From: Vandiemenella viatica
Taxonomy: Eukaryota; Arthropoda; Insecta; Orthoptera; Morabidae
NCBI GenBank assembly: GCA_031002005.1
Contig: CM061920.1
Span: 104,281,447-104,345,446, forward strand
Direction of reading: 5' to 3'
DNA: 64,000 nucleotides
The position numbers and the translations under genes are program-made. The notes below the pieces were generated by a model. That model searched no databases and had not been told where the DNA came from. It saw only the letters and a list, made by a program, of their open reading frames with translations. Below are positions 1-10,684 of the stretch, in pieces (the stretch's first letter is position 1; the number at the start of each line of letters is the position of its first letter).

Positions 1-1609
1 CCTTTTTCCACGAAAATGACATTTGATGTTGGTTATTACATTTAAAGTAAATTAAATACTCTAATATTCTTCAAAGGTACAATCGGTTTGGGAAAAATGA
101 ATGATCGAATTTGATATATCACGTTGGTAATTGAAATTGATATCTACTACATGTTGATTTGGTGTAAATTTCAAGTTAGAATAGAATAAAAGGATGTAGT
201 TTTTTAAAATGTGATGTTTTTCTTCTTCAATAAAAAAAGAATAAATCCTTTTTAAGCCACGTGGATGAAACCATCAATTTGGCCGAAAAGGAATGTCCTA
301 TATTGAGGAGATACTTAGCTGCTGACACGTAGATAAGTAGAAATACATTTAAAAAAAAATTGTAATTACTTTTAAGGAAAACTTTCAGTTTCTCTTCTAA
401 AATAGTTTGTTATTTGTTTTAAGGAAATATTTCCATTTGTCTCCCCAACCTTCATTGTTACTATACCAGTTAAGCTAAAAGAAGAACATGAGAAGAAATG
501 ATAATGCTGAGTTTATTTTTGTGAGGAATTGATCAAAGGTTCTGTTTTCGGCAGTAACAAGAAAATCTATTTTTGGGAAAAGGACATTTGTATCATAGTT
601 AAAGCGCTGCGGAAATACAGTATATTTAGCAGGTTTGCCCAATCTCCTAACAGAAGGCTATTCACCAAACACTAGAGGGTACAAAATTTCTGAGAGGTTT
701 GTGTTTACCCCACAAAGACCTCTCTTAAGAGTTTTACGGCACTTTAATCGAATTTTAAACAAGTGAGAAATTATAGGGCATTGCAGTTGAAAATAACTCT
801 TTCGTTGACTGTTTTTGGCTAAAGAGGCAGAACGTCAAAGAAATGAAATATTCAGAGGTAAAATGTTTGCTGCAAAATGCGGGGCACTAGCATTTAAAGG
901 TGTTAAATTAAACTTTCTCAGGCAGAAGTCCTCGAGACGATGTGTTAATTGCGAAAACTTCGTCCCGCCGAAATTAACAGGTTGTTAGTCGCGTTGACCT
1001 CATTGATTGTCGGCTGCACAGCACAGTAAACATAAATCCGAGGAATATCTTTCAGCACGTCCTTTCTCGGAGGTTGATCAGAGATATGGTATAACTCCAG
1101 CTCTAATACAAGAAGCTCGAGACGTTCACGCTTGAAATTCGAACGCTATTTACATCATGAAAGGCAATGACAAAACAGTCTATTCAAAAATTTTAATTTT
1201 CACAATAAACATAATAATATAAAAATACATATGTATTCACTACACATGTTTCGTATTGTCATTTTCACTTCCAAAGATGGCAATGTATCAAATACTGGCT
1301 GTATCGAAATATAAACATACAATGAAAAGTTAAATTAAGGTATTAAAATTTTGGTTGAACAAATATGTTGCTGAACAGCGCTATGGAAATCGCGATATGG
1401 GTCTACTGTAACACATGTGGCTATGGATACAAAATCTTTTCGGTTAAAAGGAACTACTAGGTCGTGAACCACGAACACACACTGCTGCATTAACGTACGT
1501 GACTTTGAATAAAGATTTAATGATGCAACTACGACTGCCATATAAAGAAAAGACAATTTGACATTACACAATAATTTTATCATCAAAAGTACAGCAGGTT
1601 CTTACTTTT
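1..1609. other. Unassigned AT-rich non-coding DNA
   Basis: I see no gene, transposon terminus or SINE head here. Short open frames, such as a minus-strand one around 1335-1586, have no recognisable domain and no coding signature. The stretch is probably intergenic or intronic. Confidence 0.5.
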
Positions 1610-1610
1610 T

Positions 1611-3010
1611 TTTCCCCTACATAATCGACAGTGGTGACGAGATACGTATGGAAGGCTTCCTGAAGTTCTTCGTTCCTGGCGAAGCGTTGTCCACCCAGCC
1701 ATTCCTTATAGTTTCTGAATAGATGAGAATCAATGGACGCTAGCAGGGGCGTAGCTACTATGGGGCTAGGCGGTGCAGTGCACCGGGGCCCTCACGCTCA
1801 GGGGGCCCCCAAGCTTACCTCAAGGGGCCAGTAAGCGCACCTCTAGGGGCCCTAGAGCGCAGTTTAGAGGGCCCACGAGCCTTCACGGCAAACTGGCGAC
1901 TTTTTTTTTTTTAGCTCTACCGTCGTCTAAGGGGCCCCTGAGAACACACAGGAGCCCCTCACTAAGGGCCCTCGCTGCTCAGGGGGGCCCCAACCACTGC
2001 TCAGGGGCCCCAAAAGAACAATTCAAGGGCCCCCATCCTCAGTTCAGGGGGCCCCTACCAGCACACAAAGCAAAAAAAAAAGGTCGCCCATCTGGCCTGA
2101 GGGCCCAAAATAAATTTTTTGCACCGGGGCCCTTGTTGACCTAGCTACGCCACTGGCGCTAGGTGCGGACGGTACGCTGGATGATTAGAAAGTTCCAACT
2201 TGAACTGTTTAAGAAGGTCTTTTGTCACCTCGGCACAGCGTAGTCGGGCACTGTCACGGATCCAAAACACCCCTGACGTGATCATTCCTCTTCGTTTATT
2301 ATGGATGGCTCTGCGGACACCACGTAAAGTTTCGCATTAAAATTCCTGTGTTATTGTTGTCCCGTGCTAAAGAAATTCCACCAACAATACTGTATTTTTG
2401 TCCTAGAAAACTGTAGCCATTGTTTTCCTCTGATTCGTGGTCTGTTCAAAATTTTTCGGATTGCTTAGACTGTTCCTTTGTTTCACGATTGTCATATAGG
2501 ATCCAAATTACATCACCATTAACGGTGGGCATCAATAAAAAAAACGTCCCCCTCATTGTGGTAACGTGTAGCAAACGTTTAGGCATGCTTTGCGATTTGT
2601 GGTCGTCACTCAGCATTTTTGGTATCAAGGAGGCACACAGCATCTGGTATCGCAGATCTCGTACGATTGTGTGCAATGCAGACCTCAATTTATTGATATT
2701 CTTCAGAAAGTCCACTGATTTTAAACTTTCTTTTGCCTATGACCGCCTAATCAACGCCCTGAACCAGGCCTACACTAGCGACACTCTTGCGCCTTGTCCA
2801 CCTTCATCATGGACGTTAATTCGCGCTTCTTTAAATTGTCTACAAAATTCCTATACACTACCATCACTCATAAAAATTTCTCCGTACACTTTGCTCGATC
2901 AGCGATGGATTTCAGCGGCACTACGCCCTTCTGCTTGCAGAAAATGGATTACACTTCGTAATTCGTATTTCGCGGGAGCATTGATCGTAGTAGCGGCCAA
3001 GTTCAATTGC
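1611..3010 (-). pseudogene. Decayed mariner transposase, interrupted by another transposon
   Basis: This is the remnant of a mariner-family (Tc1/mariner) DNA transposase, the enzyme that cuts and pastes its element at TA sites. Read on the minus strand from about 3010 downward, the pieces fall in mariner order. First comes the N-terminal helix-turn-helix region with AAEIHR, VYGE and MSDGSV. A segment like QFKEARINVHDE follows. Next comes the catalytic core, with CASLIPKMLSDDHK and a D-box reading NGDVIWILYDNRETKEQSKQ. The last recognisable piece is a C-terminal part reading LLKQFKLELSNHPAYRPH and then HLFRNYKEWLGG. The first catalytic aspartate region is altered relative to the usual TGDE. 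There are several in-frame stops and frameshifts. A 412-bp element (1744-2155) splits the C-terminal part, and the far C-terminus after about 1611 is not recognisable. The remaining coding length is about 1 kb, close to a normal mariner transposase. It is certainly non-functional. Confidence 0.8.
1744..2155. mobile_element. GC-rich non-autonomous hAT-like element (MITE)
   Basis: This is a 412-bp insertion with imperfect terminal inverted repeats. The left end starts CAGGGGCGTAGCTA and the right end, reverse-complemented, starts CAGTGGCGTAGCTA. Further in, GTGCACCGGGGCCC is mirrored by GGGCCCCGGTGCA. It is flanked by CGCTAG on both sides (1738-1743 and 2157-2162), and an 8-bp duplication with one mismatch can be drawn. 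An 8-bp duplication and CAGNGGC-type termini fit the hAT superfamily; the family call is inference. The interior has about a dozen GGGCCC palindromes and no transposase. The plus-strand open frame across it (1773-2144) is a by-product of GC richness. It sits inside a mariner pseudogene, whose reading frame continues across the insertion when the element is skipped. Confidence 0.75.
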
Positions 3011-3020
3011 TCGTGCCACA

Positions 3021-5090
3021 GGTACAACTGACAAAGGCATAGGTTGTGATGAGGGAAATGAGCAGCCACGTGAAGTGCAGATCTGTCTTCCGCGTATTAA
3101 GAACTGGATTAGAAACACGAATAAGAAAATAGCACGAATCACCTGACATGACAGCTCCTCTTTCCTGATTCACCAAACAGGCAGAACCTTCCAGAACGCT
3201 CAACGCTTCAGACGGTTATCATTTAGTAGAGAGAGCGGCTTAGTTATGTCCTAGATGAAGGTCGAAAGGGTGGCTCTATATGGATAACGAAGAAACTATT
3301 CACTCGGCCACGAAAGCCTTCTATCACTTTTCCCAAATAGCTGTTACGACTTGATGGTTTCACCTTTTATCAAGACATATACAAAAATGCAGTAAAAACG
3401 GTCAATTGTTTTTCCTTTAGGGAAGAACTAATATGCGTTAGCCTATAGACACAAATCGCTCAACTGAATCTGCTGTGCTGCTTCAAAAGGACCAGATCTT
3501 CCGAGAACGTCCACCTCATCACTGTATTCTGATCTGCTGTTAATATCTTCAGCACCAATGAGTATGAATCTTTTCATGTGCATGTATTCCATCAGAATGT
3601 GTTTTACTGTTGTTCTTCAAATGCATGATATGTTTTCAATTTACCGAAAAGTTTGCTTTCTATCAGTCACAAGCAACTGATATATCTTGTGAATATTTAA
3701 TTGTCTTCTCCAGCCTTCCTCCGCGTTAATCCTCAACCCTGTTTCATCCACACTTATTTACAGATGCCCATATTTTTTGTGCCTTTAACGGGGCAACTTC
3801 CCTTAATGATGCCGCCATCTGCCATGTATTCATTTTTTTTTTTTTTACCACATCATTTCCTTAAACCAATATATTATCACAGCATGAATTTATTTCTTCG
3901 CCATTTCATATTAAACCTAAACTCATCCTCTTTCAGCTCCTGAAACAAAATGTATGTTCCGGTGTGTTATTTTCAGCAGTGCTCTGTGATTCGTTATGTT
4001 AACATATTCAGCTGTCTACTGCACACATAAATACTCTTCTAATATAAGCAGGATGTTCTAAAAGATTCAAAAGTTTAACAAAAATGAATTAAACGGATTA
4101 CACCATTTTTTACAAGGTTCAAGTTTTAAAAACGCTGTTGACTTTTGATTTTTACAATATTGGCTATCCAGTGAAATATTATTTTCCTGATTGATACTAA
4201 TATTTTTGTGGCATTGAGAATAATGTTGAAAATCATGTACGTTAGATTTTGTAGGTAATAATATATCAGTAGAACGACTAGGCATTAATGACATTGCTGA
4301 TGTTTATTGGCAGATTTTTGTTTTGATTTGAAATTCATAAACGTGTGTTAATGTGTTTGTAATTTAATATGGCCCAATACTTCTGTAAATGATACCAATA
4401 CTAAATAGTTATTTAAAGAAATGACATCCATTTTAGTATCACCAAAGCATCGTATGCTGCATTCGCTAACCGTAACAAAATATGGGCATGTGGACTACGT
4501 CGATACTTTTCGAATGGCCTCTTCTTTGAAGACTGTATTAAATTTAACAATATATTTACGTGTTTGTTAAAATAAATTGTGCATGTTACAGGATCTTCGT
4601 AAAGCTGCTTGTATCTAACAACGTTAACTCAGCATGCGCAGAACGTTCGCACATGAGCACTTCACGCGCAGTGAACAAATTTTTCACTGCTTAAAGAAGT
4701 TTCACTTCAACAACCAACTCACAATATTGTACTATATGAGAACAGAAATGGTTGTGAATATTCACCCAGATGGAGTTTCTGTTACCTTTTATCGGTTCAA
4801 CATAACACAAATTTGATGTGCATATAAACTCGGAGGGTCTTCAAACAGTTTATTTAGTTTCAGTGTGTGAACATGGATATTGTAATGACGTTCTGTGGTA
4901 GATATCGTGCATCGTGAGACTGAAAGGAATGTGGATAAATATGAAAACGCCGTTAACCTCACTGGAACTAACAGATAAGAATATCTCCGTTTCGACCTTT
5001 CGTCAGTTGTTGCCCTCTTCTATCGTATTCACAGTGATGTGTAACAGTGAACTGGGTTTACGTACTGGCTTTTCGCTTTAGCAAGGCTGT
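3021..5090. other. Unassigned AT-rich DNA
   Basis: No gene is seen. The stretch contains a T-rich run (about 3833-3846). At about 4049-4066, GCAGGATGTTCTAAAAG resembles an isolated Tc1/mariner terminus, but I found no partner end. Confidence 0.45.
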
Positions 5091-5450
5091 TTAACGACGC
5101 TACCGCAAACAACCCCGTCAGTTGCTTACCGGCCGACGTCAGCTCTGCAGTTATAACTGTATTAACCGCTGCCCGGGGTCATCTGCCCTCGGCGTAATTG
5201 GCTTCCCACAATGAAATTGCATTCAAAGGTACCGCCGTAATTTGGCGCGCTATCCCTCGCCGATAAATTCACTCGGCTGCGGAACAGCCCTCCACGCACC
5301 TGTAGGGAGGCTAGCAGCGCTATCTCAGTGCTGCTAATTACGCTGCAATGGGCCGAATATCTCTCAGCGCTCCTCTGCTTGTTGATATTAAATTCAACTC
5401 GGAGGCTAAGACACAGAGAAGGCCACGGACCGCCAGACAGCTTTCAAGTA
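5090..5450. other. GC-rich island, possible conserved non-coding element
   Basis: The base composition shifts to GC-rich and CpG-containing compared with both flanks. It includes the words CGGCCGACGTCAG, GGCGCGCTATC and GCTGCTAATTACGCTGC; the last contains a TAATTA homeodomain-type site. No open frame of coding character and no transposon ends are visible. It could be a regulatory element or an old repeat. The sequence alone does not decide. Confidence 0.3.
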
Positions 5451-7795
5451 AGAGGTGTCTCACTGTTGCTTTGTTTCATTCGCGGCGGTTTCACTTGAAG
5501 CTGCAATAAGCTGGAGTTGGAAATGTTTAAAAAGCATTATTTCGTTTCCAACCTCCATCTGTGTGTTGGCCACTTTTATCAAATTATTTAGGAAGTTTTC
5601 CGAAATCATTCATGGCCCGTACCTCCCCGCCAAATTGTGCATTTTTTTCTATAAAGAGAATCACTTGCGTATCAAGACGATACTATTGCTTCACTTGAAC
5701 TTGTTTCCCATTTTCGATATCGGTACTGCATACCGTTCTTTTCTAATTACTCTAAAATTCACGAATAATTGATACCGCAACTTTTCACCATTCAAAAATC
5801 AGTGTCTGAAATACACCAAGTGAATTTTTGTCAGTTTGAGTTCATTCAGGTATTATATTTTTGTTGCAGCAATGTGACTTAGTAGATAACTGTACCCTTC
5901 TAAGCAGATGTTGAATATCGCAACAAAAATGTCATCATCAATTCATACTAGCTTTTAATATTAAAATAGCTACTCATTTCAGTTTGGTGATTTTATGGCA
6001 AAAATAGATTTTTTCCTTAGAGCGTTGTTCTCTCGAACAGTGGATTTAAACTACCAAAATGAAATCTCCATAGTTAACATCAAACTCTATGTCCACCCTC
6101 AATCAACACTTTTAGACATTTCGTGTTGACCGTTTGTTATGCATTGAATTTAATTCCTTATATTGTACCTATTTCATCAAGACTATATCTACTGATTTTA
6201 TGTAATCATCCACTAACATATATCATTTGTAGATCATATGGAATGTGTCCTTTTATTAGTACCTAATCCTTCAATTTTCAGCTTTACAAATTTTTATTTC
6301 TTGTGTGAAAAAAAGCTAAGCATTCCTCTAAGTTTTAAAAATGAACGATCATTCAAATTCTTCATTCGATAGAAGCGTAAATACCAAAACCCGTATGATG
6401 TACAAATTTATAGGCACGTGTATCAGCATTCACGTTAGGAATATTAGTATGAAATTGTATTTACGTAAATTTCTTGTAGTCGAACGGTTGGTAGAAGTTT
6501 TCCATCAGGTTTACAACTGCGAGGTGAATAATCAGAAACTTGTAAAACAGCAAACTGAGTATATAGTTCTTAAGAGTTATTTGTTCAAGAACAACTTAAA
6601 GAAAGCCAGAATTGGAGGATTGCATCCAAGCAGACGAAAAAAATTATGACTTAAAAAAGAATGTGCTCTGCAGTTTCGATCTATCATTAGCATCTAACCT
6701 TGCATGATATATTTTTTTCCAAATAATTGAGAAGCCTATTTCTCACCTAGTTTGTTTTGTAATTGACATGCCTGCTAGTTTTGCCTGCGTTAAAACGAAA
6801 TCCTCGTATTTGTTAAACCATAGAATACACTCACTGGTAATCCTACGATACAATTCTTAGAACAGAAATGAATAGTCTGTTATGACTAAAGATACTTTCA
6901 CAAATTTTATATTGATTTCTTCTTTTCTTTCGATGTTCTTACAGTCATTTGCATTCTGTCTCGTCGTAGACTGCCGCCCCCCCCCCCTACTTTCCCCCTC
7001 ACCATCTGTCCACAGTTTTCTGCAATGGACAAAGAAATTGCAATTATTTCAGTGCTATACAAATAACGTAAATATTTTACTTTTTTTACCGTTGAAACAT
7101 TTATTTACAAAGCACAATTTCATGATTGTACCTTTTGGCAACTCAATTTCCCTTCTTGTGTATTTTGTTTACATTGCTGTTGCGTTACTGCAATATGGAA
7201 ACAGGATACGTCTGCTTGAAAAACAACGACATCGACCAGTCCCACAAATTAAAAAATTGCGTGGCATCCATCAGCTTCAGTGTATTCACGAGGCAAGGAA
7301 AATATTATGGAAGACTTCGAAATTTCCTACCGCTAGTATGGATTGTCATAAACAGGAGATAAGAATTATGCAAATAACAAAACATGAATTTAATCTCTGA
7401 AGTCTAGAATTGATATTTCCTATGGAGACTTGTCTTGCCAGCCATCGTTCAGTGTTTAGTATGTGGAATTAGATATTTATTGCAGTTTTCTTTACTTCAG
7501 ATATCGAGGTCATTATTTTAATTTATGTTTCAATCCAAAGATCATTTGTAAAAACTGCTAAATTTTAAGTTGTTTTCTAGATTCTTTTAGTAATAAATCG
7601 TAAAATTTAACAGCATGTCAGGAATATGGTCTTTACAGTCAATACACTACAACCTATCAAAGAAAGACGGCCGTAAGACAATATTATAAAATAAAAATAA
7701 AGTAACTATTTTTAATTTCGTTTACTGGTTTTTATCTTATTGTTATTTTTTTCGCAATAAGCCTTCCCGTTGGTATATACCATAATTTACGGCCT
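5451..7795. other. Unassigned AT-rich DNA
   Basis: There are open frames at 5455-5772, 6341-6649 and 6882-7400, but none shows a recognisable domain. A short C homopolymer lies at about 6977-6987. I see no repeat ends. Confidence 0.45.
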
Positions 7796-7799
7796 AGTG

Positions 7800-8200
7800 T
7801 AATAATTGTTGATGGAGCAGTGGAAGATTTTAAGTACCTTCGGTGAATGTTGAATTATAAGGATATCGTTGAAAAGGAGATTCTCGCAAGGATACAGATA
7901 GAAATATGTGTAGCTTTGTTATGAGTAAAATATTAAACTCAGAATTACTTTCAAGAATTTCAGTACTTAGGATATACAAATTTACAACACAACCAATAGT
8001 ATTGTATTAGGCTGAACTATGACTACATCCAGAAAGCTGGGGAATATGTAAACGAAAACTGAAAACAGGATTCTGAAAGAAATGTTTGGCCCAATTAAAG
8101 AGGGAGATAAACAGAGAAGAAGAAAAAATTGAGTTCTAAGTTGTGTAGTATCAGATGTGTGGCACAGTCTCTATAATAAAAAAGATAAAGGCTAAGGTAG
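7800..8200 (+). pseudogene. RTE-like LINE reverse transcriptase, C-terminal fragment (left part)
   Basis: The plus-strand translation, across frameshifts and stops, matches the C-terminal region of RTE-clade reverse transcriptases. VEDFKYL is followed by EKEILARIQI. Then a degenerate LNYDYIQKAGEYV-type stretch is followed by a segment ending MFGPIKEGDKQRRRKN, like the usual RRIFGP motif. The catalytic fingers and palm are absent, so this is a 5'-truncated copy. The following 1.3 kb is a Tc1/mariner transposon, and LINE-like sequence resumes on its far side. The clade assignment is by motif memory. The fragment is non-functional. Confidence 0.6.
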
Positions 8201-8212
8201 TATTATCATACA

Positions 8213-8313
8213 CCACAAATGAATATCGGGGTTTTAATGCTTTATAAGATTTATTACATTATCCTTACAGTTATAAATGATATATCAAATGAAAGAGCAA
8301 CTCAAACAGTTTT
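8213..8313 (+). repeat. Left terminal inverted repeat of the Tc1/mariner element
   Basis: It begins CCACAAATGAATATCGGGG and ends CTCAAACAGTTTT. It pairs with 9443-9531 but carries 12 extra bases (around 8269-8280, TCCTTACAGTTA or an equivalent shift). The bases outside 8213 differ from the expected CAGGGTGT. Confidence 0.85.
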
Positions 8314-8323
8314 ATATACAAGC

Positions 8324-9370
8324 TTACAAGTGTTCTATGTGGGCACCATTTGTCACACGGCACACATCAAGTCTGTAGCCGAGTTCTTCCCAAAAGTTGA
8401 TCAGTGTGTCTTCAGTAACTGTTGCAACAGCTGCTTCAATCCTCTGTCGTAATTCAAGGAGGTCGGCTGGTAACGGAGGCACATACACACGATCCTTGAT
8501 GAAACCCCAAAGGTAGAAATCGCATGGCGTTAGGTCAGGTGAACGTGGAGGCCACGCATAGCAATTTCTGTCATTGGGCCCCTTGCGGCCAATCCAGCGG
8601 TCGGGTACAGTTACGTTCAACCAACCGCGTACTTCGTTATGCCAGTGAGGTGGCGCACCATCTTGCTGGAAAATGAAGTTCTCTGGTTCATATTGTTCCA
8701 ACTGAGGGAAGAGCCATTGCTCTAGTGTATCAAGGTAAGAAGTACCAGTTACAGTCGGTTCATCAAAAAAGAAACATCCGTAAACTTTCCGCCGGGATAC
8801 GGCACAAAAAACATTGATTTTAGGGGAGTCTCGTTGCACTTGTACGATCTCTTGAGGATTTTCTGAGCTCCAGATCCGCACATTATGAGTGTTAACATGT
8901 CCACTGAGGTGAAAGGTCGATTCATCACTGAAGACAACATGATGTAGAAAATCTTCATCGTCATGTAACAACATTTCGTTAGCGAATTTGGCACGTAAAC
9001 CATGGTCTGCAGGCTTTAGAACCTGTAACAACTGTAAACGGTAAGGACGTAGTTGCAAGCGTTTCCTTAAAACTTTCCAAACAGTCGACTTAGAAATTTC
9101 TAAATCGCGACTAGCCTTCCGAACAGATTTCTTTGGGCTACGAGTGAACGACTCTCTCACTCGCTCAACAGTCTCTTCGCTAACTCTTGGTCGTCCCGCG
9201 CTCTTCCCTTTACAAAGGCTGCCTGTATCTTCAAACTGATGATACCATCTACGGATGTTATTGTCACTTGGAGGATCACGCCCGAACTTAATGCGGAACG
9301 CACGCTGCACTACAGATTCAGTCTTTGCAAACTGTAAAACACAAAACGCTTTCTCTTCACTAGTCGCCAT
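8324..9370 (-). CDS. Tc1/mariner-superfamily transposase, apparently intact
   Basis: This frame encodes 348 residues, starts with ATG (MATSEEKAFC) and ends at TAA, with no internal lesions. The protein would bind its own terminal repeats in the nucleus and catalyse cut-and-paste transposition. Residues about 15-62 form a first helix-turn-helix, ending in a GRPRVSEE linker. Residues about 80-118 form a second (SKSTVWKVLRKR). The RNase H-like catalytic core has D149 in VFSDES, D237 in FQQDGAPPH and D284 in RSPDLTPCDFYLWG. The alignment of the last motif follows mariner SPDLAPSD and Tc1 SPDLNPIE. Counted that way, 46 residues separate the last two aspartates, longer than in classical mariner (34). 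The start is favoured because the first helix follows at once and the ATG lies just inside the right repeat. No host promoter is visible. This is the only convincing intact protein gene in the window; activity is untested. Confidence 0.9.
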   Translation of the reverse strand: MATSEEKAFCVLQFAKTESVVQRAFRIKFGRDPPSDNNIRRWYHQFEDTGSLCKGKSAGRPRVSEETVERVRESFTRSPKKSVRKASRDLEISKSTVWKVLRKRLQLRPYRLQLLQVLKPADHGLRAKFANEMLLHDDEDFLHHVVFSDESTFHLSGHVNTHNVRIWSSENPQEIVQVQRDSPKINVFCAVSRRKVYGCFFFDEPTVTGTSYLDTLEQWLFPQLEQYEPENFIFQQDGAPPHWHNEVRGWLNVTVPDRWIGRKGPNDRNCYAWPPRSPDLTPCDFYLWGFIKDRVYVPPLPADLLELRQRIEAAVATVTEDTLINFWEELGYRLDVCRVTNGAHIEHL

Positions 9371-9442
9371 CTTTGCTACTACCGCATTCTAGCGGATCGC
9401 AGCGGAAACATTTCACGCACATGCGCACTAGTGCCAGCGAAC

Positions 9443-9531
9443 AAAACTGTTTGAGTTGCTCTTTCATTTGACATATCATTTATAATGTAATAAATCTTAT
9501 AAAGCATTAAAACCCCGATAATCATTTGTGG
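9443..9531 (-). repeat. Right terminal inverted repeat of the Tc1/mariner element
   Basis: This is the reverse complement of the left repeat. It continues outward as ACACCCTG (9532-9539) and then TA, which looks like the authentic end of the element. Confidence 0.85.
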
Positions 9532-9541
9532 ACACCCTGTA

Positions 9542-9720
9542 TAATGATATGGGGTTGGGACCTCATCAGAGATAAGATGGAAGTGAAAAATGCGTGATCA
9601 CTAAGATTCGAATGGCTTCACGTTATCTATGAAGACGTCAGAGAAGAAGAGGTGGAGAGACAGGCCTCGTCGGAGAAGAAATGGATCAGCTAAGGTCTGT
9701 GATATCACTGCAGTAAGTTA
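9542..9720 (+). pseudogene. RTE-like LINE 3' fragment (right part)
   Basis: Plus-strand frames contain an arginine-rich EKKRWRDRPRRRR stretch, typical of the basic tail of RTE-type reverse transcriptases (compare GKRPRGRPRRRW). It probably continues the fragment at 7800-8200, split by the transposon. The boundary at the 3' side is unclear, and there is no poly-A tail. Confidence 0.45.
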
Positions 9721-10679
9721 GTAAGTAATATCGTTTCAGTGAAACCATTGTTTTGATTATTATATTTCATTTTCATTGTATTGTTAAGTTTCCAATTAAA
9801 ATATCAGATACTTTTGACATTTCTGAAATTATTACTGTCAGTTTTAAGGTGTACTAATATCTCTCTAATAAATACACTAGCGGAATTGGATTGCCAATTC
9901 CACAGATAATAGGAAGTTTTTCCTGAACGTAAAAGAACATGAAATATATAAGTCCATTAGTGAACTATGGCGAATTTGTAACCAAAAAATACATTTCACA
10001 CAATCATAAATTTAAATGAATAAAACCAATCAAAATAAATCTAAAATTTTCCATGTTCTTCATTGGTATAAAGCAAAAATAAACCCAAATCGAACAGTAA
10101 AATTGATCATAGATTTGAGATCGTTAATACGTCGAAGCATATTGCAATGGAAAGGTGTAATAACAAAATAGTTAAATATCGCAGGTAAAAAATAAGATAG
10201 GTAGATTTAAAATCACCAAGTTTAACATTAGTCATTCATTATTTATGTAAGTGTTGGAATGCAAAGCTGCCTGACGTATAGTTAATCACGTTTAATGTAA
10301 ATCATTTATTTAGCAATATTTGATACATTTACCATGGCATGATAAGCTCACATATCTTTGAATTTATGATTCCACGATTGAAACAAGAGAAGAAAAAAAT
10401 TATACTCTTTTATTTCACTACACTGTGTTTTGTTATGTTTGACTATAACATTTTGTTTGGTGATCTTCTTAGCTCCTTTTAATTTGCATTACCTATTGTA
10501 CTGATTAATACAGAATGATGGGCAGGCGCAAAGCAACGGCAGAGACTAATTTGTTGTGATCAGTTTGTTGCTTCGAGAAACACAATGGTCTACACAATTA
10601 CTAACGGCCTCTTGACGCAGATATTTGGTTTTTGGAACGTTATGTATACAACAGATGTTGTTTACGCGTCCTCATAATA
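9721..10679. other. Unassigned AT-rich DNA
   Basis: I see no gene, repeat end or tRNA-like head. Confidence 0.45.
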
Positions 10680-10684
10680 TTTTT

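Larger units (their letters stand above)
8207..9539 (-). mobile_element. Tc1/mariner-superfamily transposon with intact transposase
   Basis: This is a transposon of about 1.33 kb with long terminal inverted repeats. The inward-facing repeats run 8213-8313 and 9443-9531 and are nearly identical, except for a 12-bp insertion in the left copy. The right end closes as GGACACCCTG followed by TA, the usual superfamily target. The outermost 8 bases of the left end do not match the right end, so the left terminus is damaged or the boundary is slightly off. One open transposase gene fills the interior on the minus strand, with its stop codon about 11 bp inside the left repeat. The element sits inside RTE-like LINE sequence. 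Confidence 0.85.

Noticed and set aside
1773..2144. 123-codon plus-strand open frame rich in G, P and L
   Set aside because: It lies wholly inside the GGGCCC-rich hAT-like element. The open frame follows from composition, not from a gene.
2420..3031. 203-codon plus-strand open frame
   Set aside because: It is antisense to the mariner pseudogene, whose motifs are clearly on the minus strand.
4049..4066. Isolated Tc1/mariner-like terminus GCAGGATGTTCTAAAAG
   Set aside because: No matching inverted end or transposase was found within a reasonable distance.
5455..5772. 105-codon plus-strand frame next to the GC island
   Set aside because: No known domain, no splice or promoter context, and an AT-rich composition like non-coding DNA.
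6882..7400. 172-codon plus-strand frame
   Set aside because: It contains homopolymer-derived proline runs and no recognisable domain. It looks random.
8219..8452. Plus-strand frame over the left end of the Tc1/mariner element
   Set aside because: Antisense shadow of the transposase and its inverted repeat.
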